Assembly: GCA_015680635.1 (NCBI GenBank) | Contig: JAABOA010000537.1 | Location: 1,937 to 13,883, forward strand | Source: Lunasporangiospora selenospora | Taxonomy: Eukaryota > Mortierellomycota > Mortierellomycetes > Mortierellales > Mortierellaceae | DNA length: 11,947 nt | Direction of reading: 5' to 3' | In this document: in pieces, positions 1 through 9,312 of the stretch | Position numbering within the stretch: the first letter of the stretch is position 1 | Layout: every line of letters begins with the position of its first letter | The notes under the pieces: generated by a model | What the model was told of the DNA's origin: nothing | Database searches by the model: none | The model's input: only the letters and a program-made list of their open reading frames with translations | Position numbers and translations under genes: made by a program

Positions 1-7
1 TTTTTTT

Positions 8-417
8 TTAATTGTCAAGGTACCGGGGCAAGGACTCTGAGAGGCCGCGAATACCACGCGACGATTCTAGATCAAGTGCATACCAGAGACACTCTTTGGC
101 CCGCGTCAACCGGTCCGAGGCCTCAAACACCTTGCCCAAATAAAACCATGCCTCTGCAGAGTCCCAGCCTTGACTCTTGGTCGCCGATCCCAATACTCCC
201 TCGGCCATCTCCAGCGATCCGGCTTCAAGATAGTTGCGTCCAACTCTAGTCAAACACGCAACATGGAAGGGCTCCAGTGCCAATGCTTTTGAAAATGATA
301 CCGATGCCGTTTCTGCATCCTCTTGTGACAAATGAAAGAGTCCGAGCTATTCAAGAATGCAATCAATAGTACGAGTCAATCAACAAGTCTTTTAAGAGCT
401 TTGCTCCTCATAGCAAT

Positions 418-449
<32 letters not shown>

Positions 450-3400
450 GAGGATTTACCTGATACCACACATCAGGGTTCGATGCGTCTACCCGCTCGG
501 CTTCTCCAATAGCCTTGATAGCATCATCTACTCGGCCCAGTTTCAAAAACGTCGACGCTGACATCAACCAAAGCGTGACTAGGATCTTGTTGGCTTTGGC
601 TGTCTGTTGAATTGACTTGGCCGTGGGGCGGTTGACTTGGGGCGGAAGTCCAAGCATGGATCTTCCCAGCGTCGAATGTGTGGCAGTAGCGGAAGGTGGA
701 GGGATCGATCGACGACCTCTTGAACCTGATGATCCAATCGATGAAGTGACCGAAGCAGCATAATTGGCCTTGGGTACCTCTACCAGTTTAAAGTAGCGTT
801 ATCGTATTAGATGAGTGTTTGTTTGTTCTGGGCTTGGCTCGTGCATGAACTTTTAAAAGAGAAAAATAACTTTTACCAAGAGTATTGTTGCTTCCTCCAG
901 CAGTCATCGTTCCAATATCCGAGCCGCCTCCATTCCTGCTCCTGGAACTCAAGACACTACTAGCACGAGGTCGTCCACTCATCACGATTGTGCCATTAGC
1001 AGTCAATTCAAGCTCACTATGGCTGCCTCGAGAAATAGTCCGCACATCATATACACTCTCACCCTGCGCATTTGGATCAGCTGCAAAGACCTTGGTATAG
1101 AGCGAAAAGAGTACCTCCTGTTGCTCCAATGCTGCCTCAGGGCCATAGAGTTGGTTCTGAAGAGCCATTTGTGTGATCCGAAGAGACAAGTACTCCTCGC
1201 CCTCCTGTCTCGATGCAGTAAACTCGTCCAAATTTGGCAGATCCCATTCGGATTCCTTGAGCCCCACAGCACAGACATTCAAGGCACGCTCATAGTCCTT
1301 TTGAGACGAGAGAAGCAGCGTGAGGAGATGCCATGAGGGAATGTGAGAGGCGTTAAAGTTAAGACTCTGCTTCACAGCAAGAATTGCTTTGGGAATATCT
1401 CGTGTCTCGGCAAGATGGTAGGCATGATAGTAGTGTGTGTCGAACGATTCGGGAGAGATTTCAATCGCCTTTTCAATCGACTCGATAGCTTTTGAGAACA
1501 GGCCTGGGCGCAATTCAGGCTCATGTGCTAGGAGGGGGGGGGGAAGGAAGAAGCATAAGATAATAATGATAATAATAATAATAATAATGGCGAGAATAAG
1601 TATCCTGTGCGCAAGAGTCACAATGCTACAATTGTCTCCATAAAAAGAGGCTCTCCAAGAAAGAAAGAAAAATCAAAATTACAAACCTCTGGAGGCCTGT
1701 AGCCCATAAGCAATTCCTTGGTATTTGTAGACATCACTCAGAAGCTCCTGGGCATCCTCCTGCTGCAAGTGCTTTTCGATGATCTCAAAAGCCTCTTTAG
1801 CATACAAAAGCGCCTCACTCGGCTTTTTGAGTTCCTTGCCATAGAGTCGACATCCTGCCACCATTACCGAGGCAATATCACGTTCCGATTCGACATCTTG
1901 CCGAGAGCGCTGCTCATTGGACAGTTCACCTCCTTCCGATGCATTCTTGACCTTGTTGTTAAGCTTGATCATATCCAGATATGAGCTAAGTGCAAGAACC
2001 GCCTCGTCATATTGGCCCAGATCGACGAGCGCAAGGAATAGGAATCGCAAAATTCTCGGTGACTGGAATGTCTTTTGAGAGGCTCGGTAGATGGTCTACA
2101 ATGGCATCGTCACGCAATCATCCCCGATGGTAAGTATAGACAACAAAACCAACCATTATCTACGGACTAAAAAAACGAAATACCGAGTGTCACCTACTTC
2201 CACAAGGGTACGCTTGTCCGCATCGCTTCCTGGGCCGAGCAGTCTCCTATCCTCAATAATCTGTTCAATCATGGCCAATGCCCTCCAGTTCTTTTCATCG
2301 GCTTTTGGAAACTGTGTAACGGCATAAAGTGCATCCTCCCAGTATGCATGAATCTGAGCTGTCTCCTGAGTCAAAGTTGGAAGATAGAACTGGGATTGCT
2401 CGCTGAAAAAAATCAAGAGCAAAACGGCCCAGAGCAAATAAGTAACCTGTGATTGGCAAGATAGACAAAAAATAGTGGCTGGTGGCCAGCAAAATAACGG
2501 AAAGCAATCCTACTTGAGGGGAACATACTCAATAATGCTCGATATTCCATTCGTAGCAATGCTTTGTGACAAGAATGCCTTGTATGAGGACAAGAGCGCC
2601 TGTGAATAGTATTGATAGATAGTGCTGCGTCTTGGAAGGCGAAAGTTGGGTGACCATTGCAGTGCCTGACCATGGTATGCTCGGAACGATCGTGTGGCTG
2701 CGATCAGGTCTCTATTGGAGGCAAAATGGGTATTTGAGAATCGGCAATACCACGCCACATACACACAGGTCGAGTCAATGAATCAGTTTCGGCTGAATGA
2801 TTTCCCCCTTCTCTATCTCTCCAGACAAGACGAAAGAATACCCTCCTTACCTTTGGCGCATCTTCAACAAGCTGGCCCTATAGAGTGCATTTTCCACCCA
2901 GGCGTGGAGTTCATCGCTGCGCTCATTGGGATTTGCCTGTGCCAAGATCGAAGCATTATCGTATGACACGATGGCCTCGGGGATTCTGTCCTCCTCCTCC
3001 AATGCCATGCCCTTGACGGTCAAGCCGCAAATGACCAAGGCAAAGTTGTAGCCAGTGGGAATCTTTGCGGGTGGAAGTTGGATGTTTTGAAGGTAGTGTG
3101 CTACTCTTTGGACACGATCCGGTGCATCTGTCGCCATGGCGGTCCTGGCGAGAACGATTGCCGCATACTATTGAATTGCGATTTGATGAGAAGAGGTTTC
3201 CACAGGGTCGTTAGGAGCGATACAAAAGAACACGTTTCTTGTAAACTAAAAAGAGTGAGTAGGAGGGTGCCCATCTGACAAAAAAGGAGCACGAACCTCC
3301 TGATGCTCCTCTGTGCCTTTGGACAACACGCGCTCCAATCTATCGACCGCCTCTTGGACGCTGGCTTGTTTGATCTTTGGACTGGTAGTAATCAGCTCGG

Positions 3401-3979
3401 GGGTATCGTCCAGGGAAATGGCCTGAGTCCACTTTTGAGTCCTTGACACTGCATTCTCTGCCTCGACGATGGCCAGTTCCAGCAGAGCAGTGTTTGCTAA
3501 GACTGTTAGGCGTTTGTCAAGAATAGAACAAAAGATCCAACTCATAGAGGGTCAGTCACAGACATGTTAAGAGAGAGAGAGAGAGATAGTGTGTGTGTGT
3601 GTTTGAGCAAGTGAGATAAGGAGAGGAGAGAGCTTGCTTGCTTCTTTGTCATTGTCATTGTCATTGTCATAGAGATCATGTCGAACCCGATTGCGGCGCA
3701 AGCTTCACGATGGACGCCTGTGCTCAAATAATACTGAGCTCTCGTCGTATGTATCCCACGGAGTTTTCCGTTTTGGATCCCGCATTCTTTGCATCCATCG
3801 AACCAAAAGAGTAAACTCTCTTTTTTTCTTTTTCTCTGTTCATTTCATTCATTACCGATGCCATCCTTGTTATGCTTTACATAGCGGCGTGTCAGCTCTG
3901 GGAATGCAGAGTACTGGGCTTTTGCTCTCGCATTCTGAAGGTCGCGCTCGATCGTTTGTGCTTTGACGGACATTGCCAT
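8..3979 (-). CDS. YPP1: YPP1/TTC7-family TPR protein, PI4-kinase plasma-membrane scaffold (9 exons, 920 aa)
   Basis: Exons, in order: 3979-3856, 3496-3297, 3167-2851, 2711-2514, 2402-2198, 2095-1687, 1527-877, 779-460, 346-8. All eight introns are GT-AG, and the joined length is 2763 nt (920 codons plus TAA). The protein is helical and rich in TPR-like repeats: an N-terminal block (about 1-280), TPRs around 349-400 and 494-600, a Ser/Gly-rich probably disordered linker (about 668-745), then C-terminal TPRs (about 767-910) ending SLPRYLDN. The N-terminal pattern, the YRASQKTFQSPR segment, the serine linker and the final TPR block match the YPP1/TTC7 family as I know it, and the length is normal for it (about 800-900 aa). 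Family members join EFR3 and the PI4-kinase STT4 at the plasma membrane to make PI4P; yeast Ypp1 is also linked to endocytosis. The start is Met at 3979 (Met-Ala-Met). The frame stays open upstream to 4384, but only through low-complexity Ser/Leu sequence. Family assignment is strong; exact boundaries are inferred. Confidence 0.86.
419..449. repeat. CT12 plus poly-T microsatellite in intron 8 of the YPP1-like gene
   Basis: Twelve CT units at 419-442 run into a T tract ending at 449. It lies just inside the donor (GTAAAT, starting at 459) of the 113-nt last intron. If unspliced it would be read as a run of Arg-Glu residues; the correct join is Trp-Tyr-Gln to Leu-Gly-Leu-Phe at exon 9. Confidence 0.9.
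1534..1588. repeat. G10 run and TAA/AAT microsatellite in intron 6 of the YPP1-like gene
   Basis: The plus strand has ten G residues at 1534-1543 and an AAT/TAA trinucleotide run at about 1560-1588. On the transcribed strand the G run becomes a C10 polypyrimidine tract only 6 nt from the CTCCTAG acceptor (AG at 1529-1528). It therefore probably serves as the splice-site pyrimidine tract. Confidence 0.85.
3497..3855 (-). other. Intron 1 of the YPP1-like gene, unusually long and microsatellite-filled
   Basis: The donor is GTAATG directly after the codon start G at 3856. The acceptor is CTTAG at 3498-3497, with a branch-like CTAAC just upstream. At 359 nt it is two to three times longer than the other introns of this gene (97-159 nt). 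It contains GA, GT, GCTT and TTGTCA tandem repeats. Splicing joins codon 41 (Ile) to Ala-Asn-Thr-Ala and restores one continuous helical segment, which supports the call. Confidence 0.8.
3571..3669. repeat. Compound microsatellite inside intron 1
   Basis: From left to right on the plus strand there is a GA dinucleotide run (about 3571-3586), a GT run (about 3589-3602), a short GCTT run (about 3632-3643) and four perfect copies of TTGTCA (3646-3669). All lie within intron 1 of the YPP1-like gene, so length change here should not alter the protein. Confidence 0.9.
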
Positions 3980-4023
3980 GACGGAGTGGTGGGCTGATTG
4001 AGATTGCTGTGGGGAAGAATTGG

Positions 4024-4323
4024 CGGAGGAAAGCAAAGGATGCGAGCGGGAGTAAGAAAAAAAAAAGGGACAAGGGAGAGGAGAGGAAGAGGAGGAGAGT
4101 AAGAGAGAAGGAGTAAGAGAAAGTATGGGCGAGAGAGCGGGTGTGATAGAGCTTATGGCGCCCAACCGGTCAAGGTCAAGAATGGACCAGGAAAGGAATG
4201 AAGGTGAAGAGAGAGAGCAAGAGCAAGAGAAAGAGATGAGAGAGAGAGAGAGAGTAAGAGAGAGCGTTACGAGAGAGAGAAAGAGAAAGAGAGATAGGAG
4301 GGATTGAGAGAGAGAGCGAGAGA
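4024..4323. repeat. Purine-rich (GA)n tract in the promoter/5' UTR side of the YPP1-like gene
   Basis: About 300 bp is almost purely A/G on the plus strand, with one mixed break near 4135-4185. It includes several GAGAGA runs (for example about 4240-4282 and 4307-4320). On the coding strand of the YPP1-like gene this is a polypyrimidine stretch ending about 45 nt before the start codon. Pyrimidine-rich leaders are common in fungal promoters, and long mirror-like GA tracts can form triplex DNA. The function here is inference. Confidence 0.8.
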
Positions 4324-5526
4324 CACTTTGGCTTATCACAGGAACAACAGACGAGGGGGCGATGCGGCCAGTTGAGGGAATCAAGGCTGTTGTGGCGGGG
4401 GTGGAAGGGACCTGCCATCTCTCTTGTTCTCTCTCCCTTGATCGGACTCTACAAGTCGCAGGTTGTACTCACTGCGGAAAACAGGTGGTCTGTTATGTGT
4501 CCCTTGTCGACCCACACACGCAGCGTGTTCATATGTCTTGCCTAATGCTGCTATCGACGACACTTTAGCAGGATGCAAGTGCGCTACGAATGGTCGACTC
4601 TTTTTTGTGTCCACGACTCGACGTTGACCTCTGATCATTGAACAGCAGCAAAAGGTCCGAGGACTGCAGGATGCATCTCTTTCGCGGTATGGATGTCGAA
4701 GAATAATCCTTTTGGCCTACACTTACACCGTCGGACAAAACTCTTTCGAGTGCTTGAGCACGCTCTCCTTGTCTCTCCACCTCTGGGTGGTCTCGCGCAG
4801 GACGCAGCACGCCAACACACAGCAGTGAGAGCGTCCTGCATCCTGCTGCCCACGGTGGAAGCGTATCCGCGCATTGTCTGCACATCTTTGAGAGCATCTC
4901 TCTTTTGGGTTCTCTTTCCTCTTTTTCCACTCTCTACCGCCTTTTGCGCCCGAAATGTCTTCGAGGAATGGGAGGGAAATGAAGCACGAGTGTGTGGAAT
5001 GTGGGTGTACTTGTGGAGTGTGAACACAAACTCTCGCTCTCTTTCTGAGCACAAACAGATCTCATTGTCACCACTCAATCACCTCTGTACACATGCACCA
5101 ATGCCCACGCCGCGCCCTCGCCCTCACCTTCCTTCTGTGTCCATACTTTGTATATCCTTTCTCTCTCTAATACTCAAGCAAACAGCACCACATTCTCCTT
5201 TAATCAGCTGTTTTCCATAGACATGCCTGTCTCTTTATGCTAATGGTCGCAAAGACACGGGCCATTTGTGTTCATTCCACGCTACACCATTGTACTCGGG
5301 TGCATTGCGCCACCACAAGTGTTGTGGGATCTTACTCCCAGGTGAGCCGGCCCTCCCCGGCTGGGTCTCCCGGTTCGCTTCAGAAGAATGAACGTTACTA
5401 AGCAGCATTCGCATCTCCTAGAAAAAAATACCTGTGACAATGTTTCTGGGGAATCATGAAATGCATTTTTACAAAAACGAGTGGACCATGACACAGACAA
5501 ACTCGACTCCTATTGTCCTAGTCTAT
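4324..5526. other. Intergenic spacer without a recognisable gene
   Basis: This spacer lies between the 5' side of the YPP1-like gene and the stop of the MYSM1-like gene. It has open frames on both strands (4693-5220 plus, 4635-5078 minus), but they overlap each other, are rich in Arg/Ser/Leu/Cys without domain-like pattern, and lack convincing splice partners. I see no tRNA or rRNA. The right end should carry the 3' UTR of the MYSM1-like gene; no AATAAA was seen in its first 200 nt. A GC-rich hairpin cluster sits at 5313-5393. Confidence 0.6.
5313..5393. other. Cluster of short GC-rich hairpins in the 3' flank of the MYSM1-like gene
   Basis: Plus-strand stems: CCACAA/TTGTGG with loop GTG (5313-5327); TGGGA/TCCCA with a 6-nt loop (5325-5340), sharing bases with the first stem; AGCCGG/CCGGCT with loop CCCTCC (5345-5362); and a weak GGG/CCC stem (5363-5371). 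They lie 130-220 nt past the stop codon on the minus strand. Function unknown. Confidence 0.45.
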
Positions 5527-8500
5527 TTACCCTACGTATGGCGTCCATGCCGAGAGCTCTTGCTCCACTCGCAAGAGGAAAGGGTCGTTGATCAGACCGC
5601 CAAAACCTGTTATCCCCTTGGCACAGGACGGATCACTCTCGCTACTATAGCTTCGTGCAAGTGCAGTCTCGGATATGGATGGTGATTGTGGAGCTTTGTC
5701 TTCTTCGGGCCCATTTGCAGCTTCTGAGAAGGAGGTGAGCTCGACTCCTTCCATGGGCATTGCTTCTGCTGCAACTGGGTTTGCTTCAGGGGCTGGTGCT
5801 TCAATGTCCTGATGCTCCGATTCTGATACGGCAGTTAGGAGTACATCCGTAGAAATAGGGTTCACTTCAGGCACGGTTTCTGTCGTCGTTTCAAGAGCAG
5901 GAGAAGGAGAAAGAGCAGGAACAGGAGCAAGAACGGGAACGGGAACGGGAACAAGAACAGGAACAGGAGTAGGGGCTGGGGCTGGAGTAGGTGCAGCTTC
6001 GGCATCAGCATCGGCAGTTATGGCATCGGTATCACTCAGGTCCATCGAGCTCGATTCGACAACAGGTGTCTCTGGAAGGGTTGATTCCGACGGGGTATCA
6101 TCGACATTAATATGAATGCTTGAAGAAGGAGACGTTTGTTCAACCTCCATCGACGCTGAAGGATGCTCGGGACTCTTTTCTGGGACTTTAGGTGTCTCCG
6201 GTTCTTGGCTCTCCTTGCTCTTGAGTAGGTTGTTTCGAAGCCATGGCATCCGGCGTCCCAGGGAAACAAGCATCTTCTGTAACTTTGTTTCAGACTCCTC
6301 TTGACGCCATTGTTCCTGAAAGTTGGTCCGCTCTGGCGAGTCTCTGTATTCGTCAAACAGTCGCATCTATTTAAGAAATTTAAGATTGCGCGAAATGGAG
6401 CAACGTTAGACCCTTGAAGACCTTGATCTGTGCTGTCATGTGGTTGTCAAAGGATAGAATAACCTACCCAATGGGAGGATTCTTCTTCAGACAGCTCATT
6501 ATCTTCAATGAGGTCGTAAACTAGTCGTTTCGGGTGACCACGCTCCTGGGGTGACTGCGAGACATAAAACCAGTTGATGACAGACGACAGACCGGGAAGA
6601 CGCTCATCATATGGGCCTGGGTTCGGACAGGAAATGGAGCGACGCACTTTAGTGGTTGCACCAGATAAATTTGAAAGAATGAAAACAAAAGGGCCGATTC
6701 AAGTGAAGAGCTTACCGACAATGGCTCCTACAAAGGGCTCTTCATTCATGCTCTCGTCCTTGAAAAGGTTTTGGTAGCTTGTCTGGTTCTCGATATCAAC
6801 CAAGGATGGGTCCGGAGTAAAAGTGGGATGAGAGTGATACCACCCAACTATCTTCATATTTCTCTTCTCAATCTCCTGGCGAACTTCAAACTCTGATGTC
6901 GGGTCCATCTCGACATTGACGTGATTCTGACCAGTCTGGAGCGAGCGGCAAGGGAAGATGGCGCTGATATGGATTGTCTTGGATTCTCGATCCCAGTTTC
7001 CAGCCAAGAAACCAATAATCTCGGTTGTCATAAGATGAGCATGGAAATCCATACCCAAAAGTACGTTTGATTGGACCGTGATTCCGAAGGGCTGGCATCC
7101 TGTCATTCCAGACTTTGGCTGACCACAAAATGGTTCACACTTTACCATTGTCAAGGGATCCAGGTCGCTTGCCATTTGTCGGAAGGAAATGGAAGCGCGT
7201 TCCTTTGAGTTTCGAAGTCGAGCTTTGGAATAATCAGTCCTTCCCGAGTAAGAAGGTTCATTTGCAACTACATTCCTGATTTCTCGCTCCCGAATGACTT
7301 CTCGCTCCCGAGTGACTTCTCTGTTTGGCCGAGGTGTCTTGCGGCTAGAATAATAAATAAAATAAAACAAAGCAGCAAAAAAGGTTTAAGCACCCCAGGC
7401 ATGAACCAGAGCGCAAAAGAGAATTGGTCCGCAAGAGAGTGTTGGCGTTGTTTTCAAAAGAAGACTTACATGGTCAAGTCTTTCATTTCTTCGACTGCCT
7501 CTTTGACTTTGGAGGCAGAGCCTTCTGCCTTGGTCTTTGCCTTTTTCGCTATTAAGGCCTTTTCGGCCCTGGATTTACCTGGCAATCCTGTAAACACTGT
7601 ACCACCTTGGGCTGGAAGAAGCGATGGGTCATCAAAGTGACGCTGTGATAAATAGGGACGTGCTGCAGAAGAATATGGATCGAGATCGTTTCCTGACAGA
7701 GTGTATCCGGGACCGGTCGCGAGCACTTTGGGTGGTAAGGGTATATTGTCCCTAAACAGCTTGATAAAGTGCTTCTGAGCATGACTTCTGATCGAATTTG
7801 GATCGCGCGTGCCAACATGCTCTTCGACCTGTTGGAAGAGAGATTGTGTATGATTGGCCGGAAACAAGACCCGTTAGTCCGATGTCGACGGTTAGGTACG
7901 AGATTTTTTGGAATATTTTTTTGTCCTTCAGCTTTCCTCTGTAATGGTTGCATTCTTGTCTTACACGACGCCAATCACGCCCAAAGATATCGAGCGCTTC
8001 GACAAAGGCTGTTTCTTCCCTTTCTGAGTAGACACCGGTATTGTACACCTGGGGCATTCTCTTGGGAGGCTCAACCTTTTTAGGGGGTTCCTGTGGTTGG
8101 GCTGCTGGCGGCTCTCCTGCAGCAGTTTCTGATCCACAAGACGCGTCTTCTCTTGGCACCGGTGATGGATCGGTTGATTTTTCTGGTGCCTTTTCTGTAG
8201 CCTTTTCTGTAGCCTTTTCTGTAGCCTTTTCTGCGGCCTTGTCCGTAGTCTTTTCTGTAGCCTTTTCTGTAGCCTTGTCTGCAGCCTTGTCCGTAGTCTT
8301 TTCTGTAACCTTTTCGGTTATATTCTCAGTCATCTCTATCTTGGGTGCTTTTTCAGCCTTCTTTGCTTTCTCTATGGATATAGCTGGCACCTTTATGCCA
8401 GTCTCGGCTGCTGTTGAGTCTGTCATGGGGGCTTTGACTGGTGGTTCTGGCTCCTTTGCAGTAGTGGAAGGGGCGGTCTCTGAAGTGGCAGTGTTGGGCG

Positions 8501-8949
8501 TAGCCCTGGCGGATGGCTTTGCTGCTTGCCTCGGTTTTCTCTTTCCTGTGGTATAAATTTTATAGGAAAAAAGATAATGTTGTATACGACTTGTGAGCAA
8601 AACACGTCCTGACAGGCCTTGCGATTTCCAATGAAGGTCTCATTGTCGGCATGATTGAAATAAGAAATCTTCAAAGAGTGATTCTACCTTTCCTGGATCG
8701 AGATTTCGGGCGATAATTGTAATCGTTCCTGTAGTCGTCGTCGTCATCAGAATAGGCTCCTGAACCGAGGATATCATAGTTGGCAGCATTATTATATTCC
8801 GCGTAATATCCATGTTGATCGCCTCCTTCCTGAGCCAAGAGCTGAGCGATCAGGGCTGAGCTCATTTCTTCTTCCTCCTCCTTGCTCAAAATTTTCTCCC
8901 CCTTTGGGGCTGGATCGCCATCAACTTTGAGCTTTTTTTTGGGCGGCAT
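5527..8949 (-). CDS. MYSM1: MYSM1-like Myb-MPN (JAMM) histone H2A deubiquitinase (6 exons, 939 aa)
   Basis: Exons: 8949-8688, 8545-7965, 7828-7470, 7344-6716, 6616-6468, 6366-5527. The five GT-AG introns keep phase, giving 2820 nt. Residues 3-9 are PKKKLKV, a classical nuclear localisation signal, followed by acidic stretches. Residues 164-210 are a T-E-K-A-like repeat. Residues 260-306 are a Myb/SANT domain with DWRRVEEHVGTR and SHAQKHF (296-302). Residues about 490-655 are an MPN domain with a complete JAMM motif: E509, H571-S-H573, seven residues, S581, two residues, D584. In known family members His-His-Asp bind zinc and Glu/Ser assist catalysis. The segment LLGMDFHAHLMTTEIIG closely resembles MYSM1. 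Known MYSM1 removes ubiquitin from histone H2A in the nucleus; that role here is inference. The C-terminal 280 residues are acidic and Pro/Val/Ala-rich, probably disordered. No SWIRM domain is visible between Myb and MPN. Protein kind is near certain; substrate is not. Confidence 0.88.
5893..5991 (-). repeat. Pro-Val/Pro-Ala hexamer repeat in the C-terminal tail of the MYSM1-like gene
   Basis: Residues about 786-818 alternate proline with Val, Ala, Thr or Ser. The DNA is a degenerate hexamer (plus strand GGAACA/GGAACG/GGAGCA types). Such X-Pro tails are extended and unstructured. No domain is recognised there. Confidence 0.85.
8178..8318 (-). repeat. T-E-K-A tandem repeat encoded in exon 2 of the MYSM1-like gene
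   Basis: About 47 codons (residues 164-210) are built from a four-residue unit, mostly T-E-K-A with T-D-K-A and A-E-K-A variants. It is encoded by a 12-bp unit whose plus-strand form is close to GCCTTTTCTGTA. The nearly identical DNA units point to recent tandem duplication. The segment is highly charged and lies between the nuclear localisation signal and the Myb domain, where it probably acts as a flexible or helical spacer. Confidence 0.9.
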
Positions 8950-9050
8950 GGCGCGGATCAGTAGAGATTGTAGACGAATCGAGTCCCTAGCGAAAAGATA
9001 TCCTTAATCGAATCGGTATCGAATAGAAAGCCACGCATCCGCGGCTGAAA

Positions 9051-9058
9051 TTACGTCA
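9051..9058 (-). promoter_or_regulatory. CRE/ATF-like site upstream of the MYSM1-like gene
   Basis: The plus strand reads TTACGTCA, so the coding strand carries TGACGTAA, the eight-base ATF/CREB-type element. It sits about 100 bp upstream of the start codon at 8949, a plausible promoter distance. A single match to an 8-mer is weak evidence for function. Confidence 0.3.
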
Positions 9059-9222
9059 CCGTAGTCGTGCTAGGTGATGCCCCTGAACCAAATATAACAA
9101 GATTGCATGGGTAGCAGAAAGGCTGCCTGTGTCTTTGTAACATGTTAATTTTGAAATAAATCCATTGCAGACGACTTTAGTTGAACGGGGTATTAATGGC
9201 TTCTCGCACCCTTCGCGTTTAT

Positions 9223-9280
9223 GTGCACATAAAAAATCTACCACAGGGTTCCTGTGTACCCCCTGCTTTTTTATGTGAAC
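9223..9280. repeat. Long imperfect inverted repeat (58-nt hairpin)
   Basis: The outer arms GTGCACATAAAAAA (9223-9236) and TTTTTTATGTGAAC (9267-9280) pair at 13 of 14 positions. Inside is a perfect inner stem CACAGG/CCTGTG with loop GTT (9242-9256). Nested perfect stems in a 58-nt span are unlikely to be chance alone. It could be a small foldback element or a structured transcript. I cannot assign a family. Confidence 0.6.
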
Positions 9281-9312
9281 TTAAACCTATGAGGGTACGT
9301 GAGGCCATTGTA

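Noticed and set aside
3542-3780. Possible extra coding exon within intron 1 of the YPP1-like gene
   Set aside because: All three frames are broken or made of repeats, while the direct join from 3856 to 3496 preserves phase and gives a continuous TPR-family sequence.
4635-5078. Minus-strand open frame of 147 codons
   Set aside because: Composition is Arg/Ser/Thr/Cys-rich without pattern, the plus strand is open over the same bases, and it resembles no family known to me.
4693-5220. Plus-strand open frame of 175 codons
   Set aside because: It overlaps an equally long minus-strand frame, has no recognisable domain, and lies in pyrimidine-rich repeat-like spacer sequence. No splice partners or family resemblance were seen.
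5345-5385. tRNA-like GGTTCG box near 5372
   Set aside because: No matching A box at a suitable distance upstream and no cloverleaf; the surrounding stems do not fit a tRNA.
5527-6366. The 280-codon C-terminal segment as a separate intronless gene starting at Met 6366
   Set aside because: The Met codon falls exactly at a splice acceptor (AAATAG), phase matches the upstream exon ending in His-Trp, and the upstream MPN exons would otherwise lack a terminus.
8041-8556. Plus-strand open frame of 171 codons with repeated Ala/Phe/Ser/Val, looking like a membrane protein
   Set aside because: It is the antisense shadow of the T-E-K-A repeat in the MYSM1-like exon 2. The sense strand has domain and splicing support.
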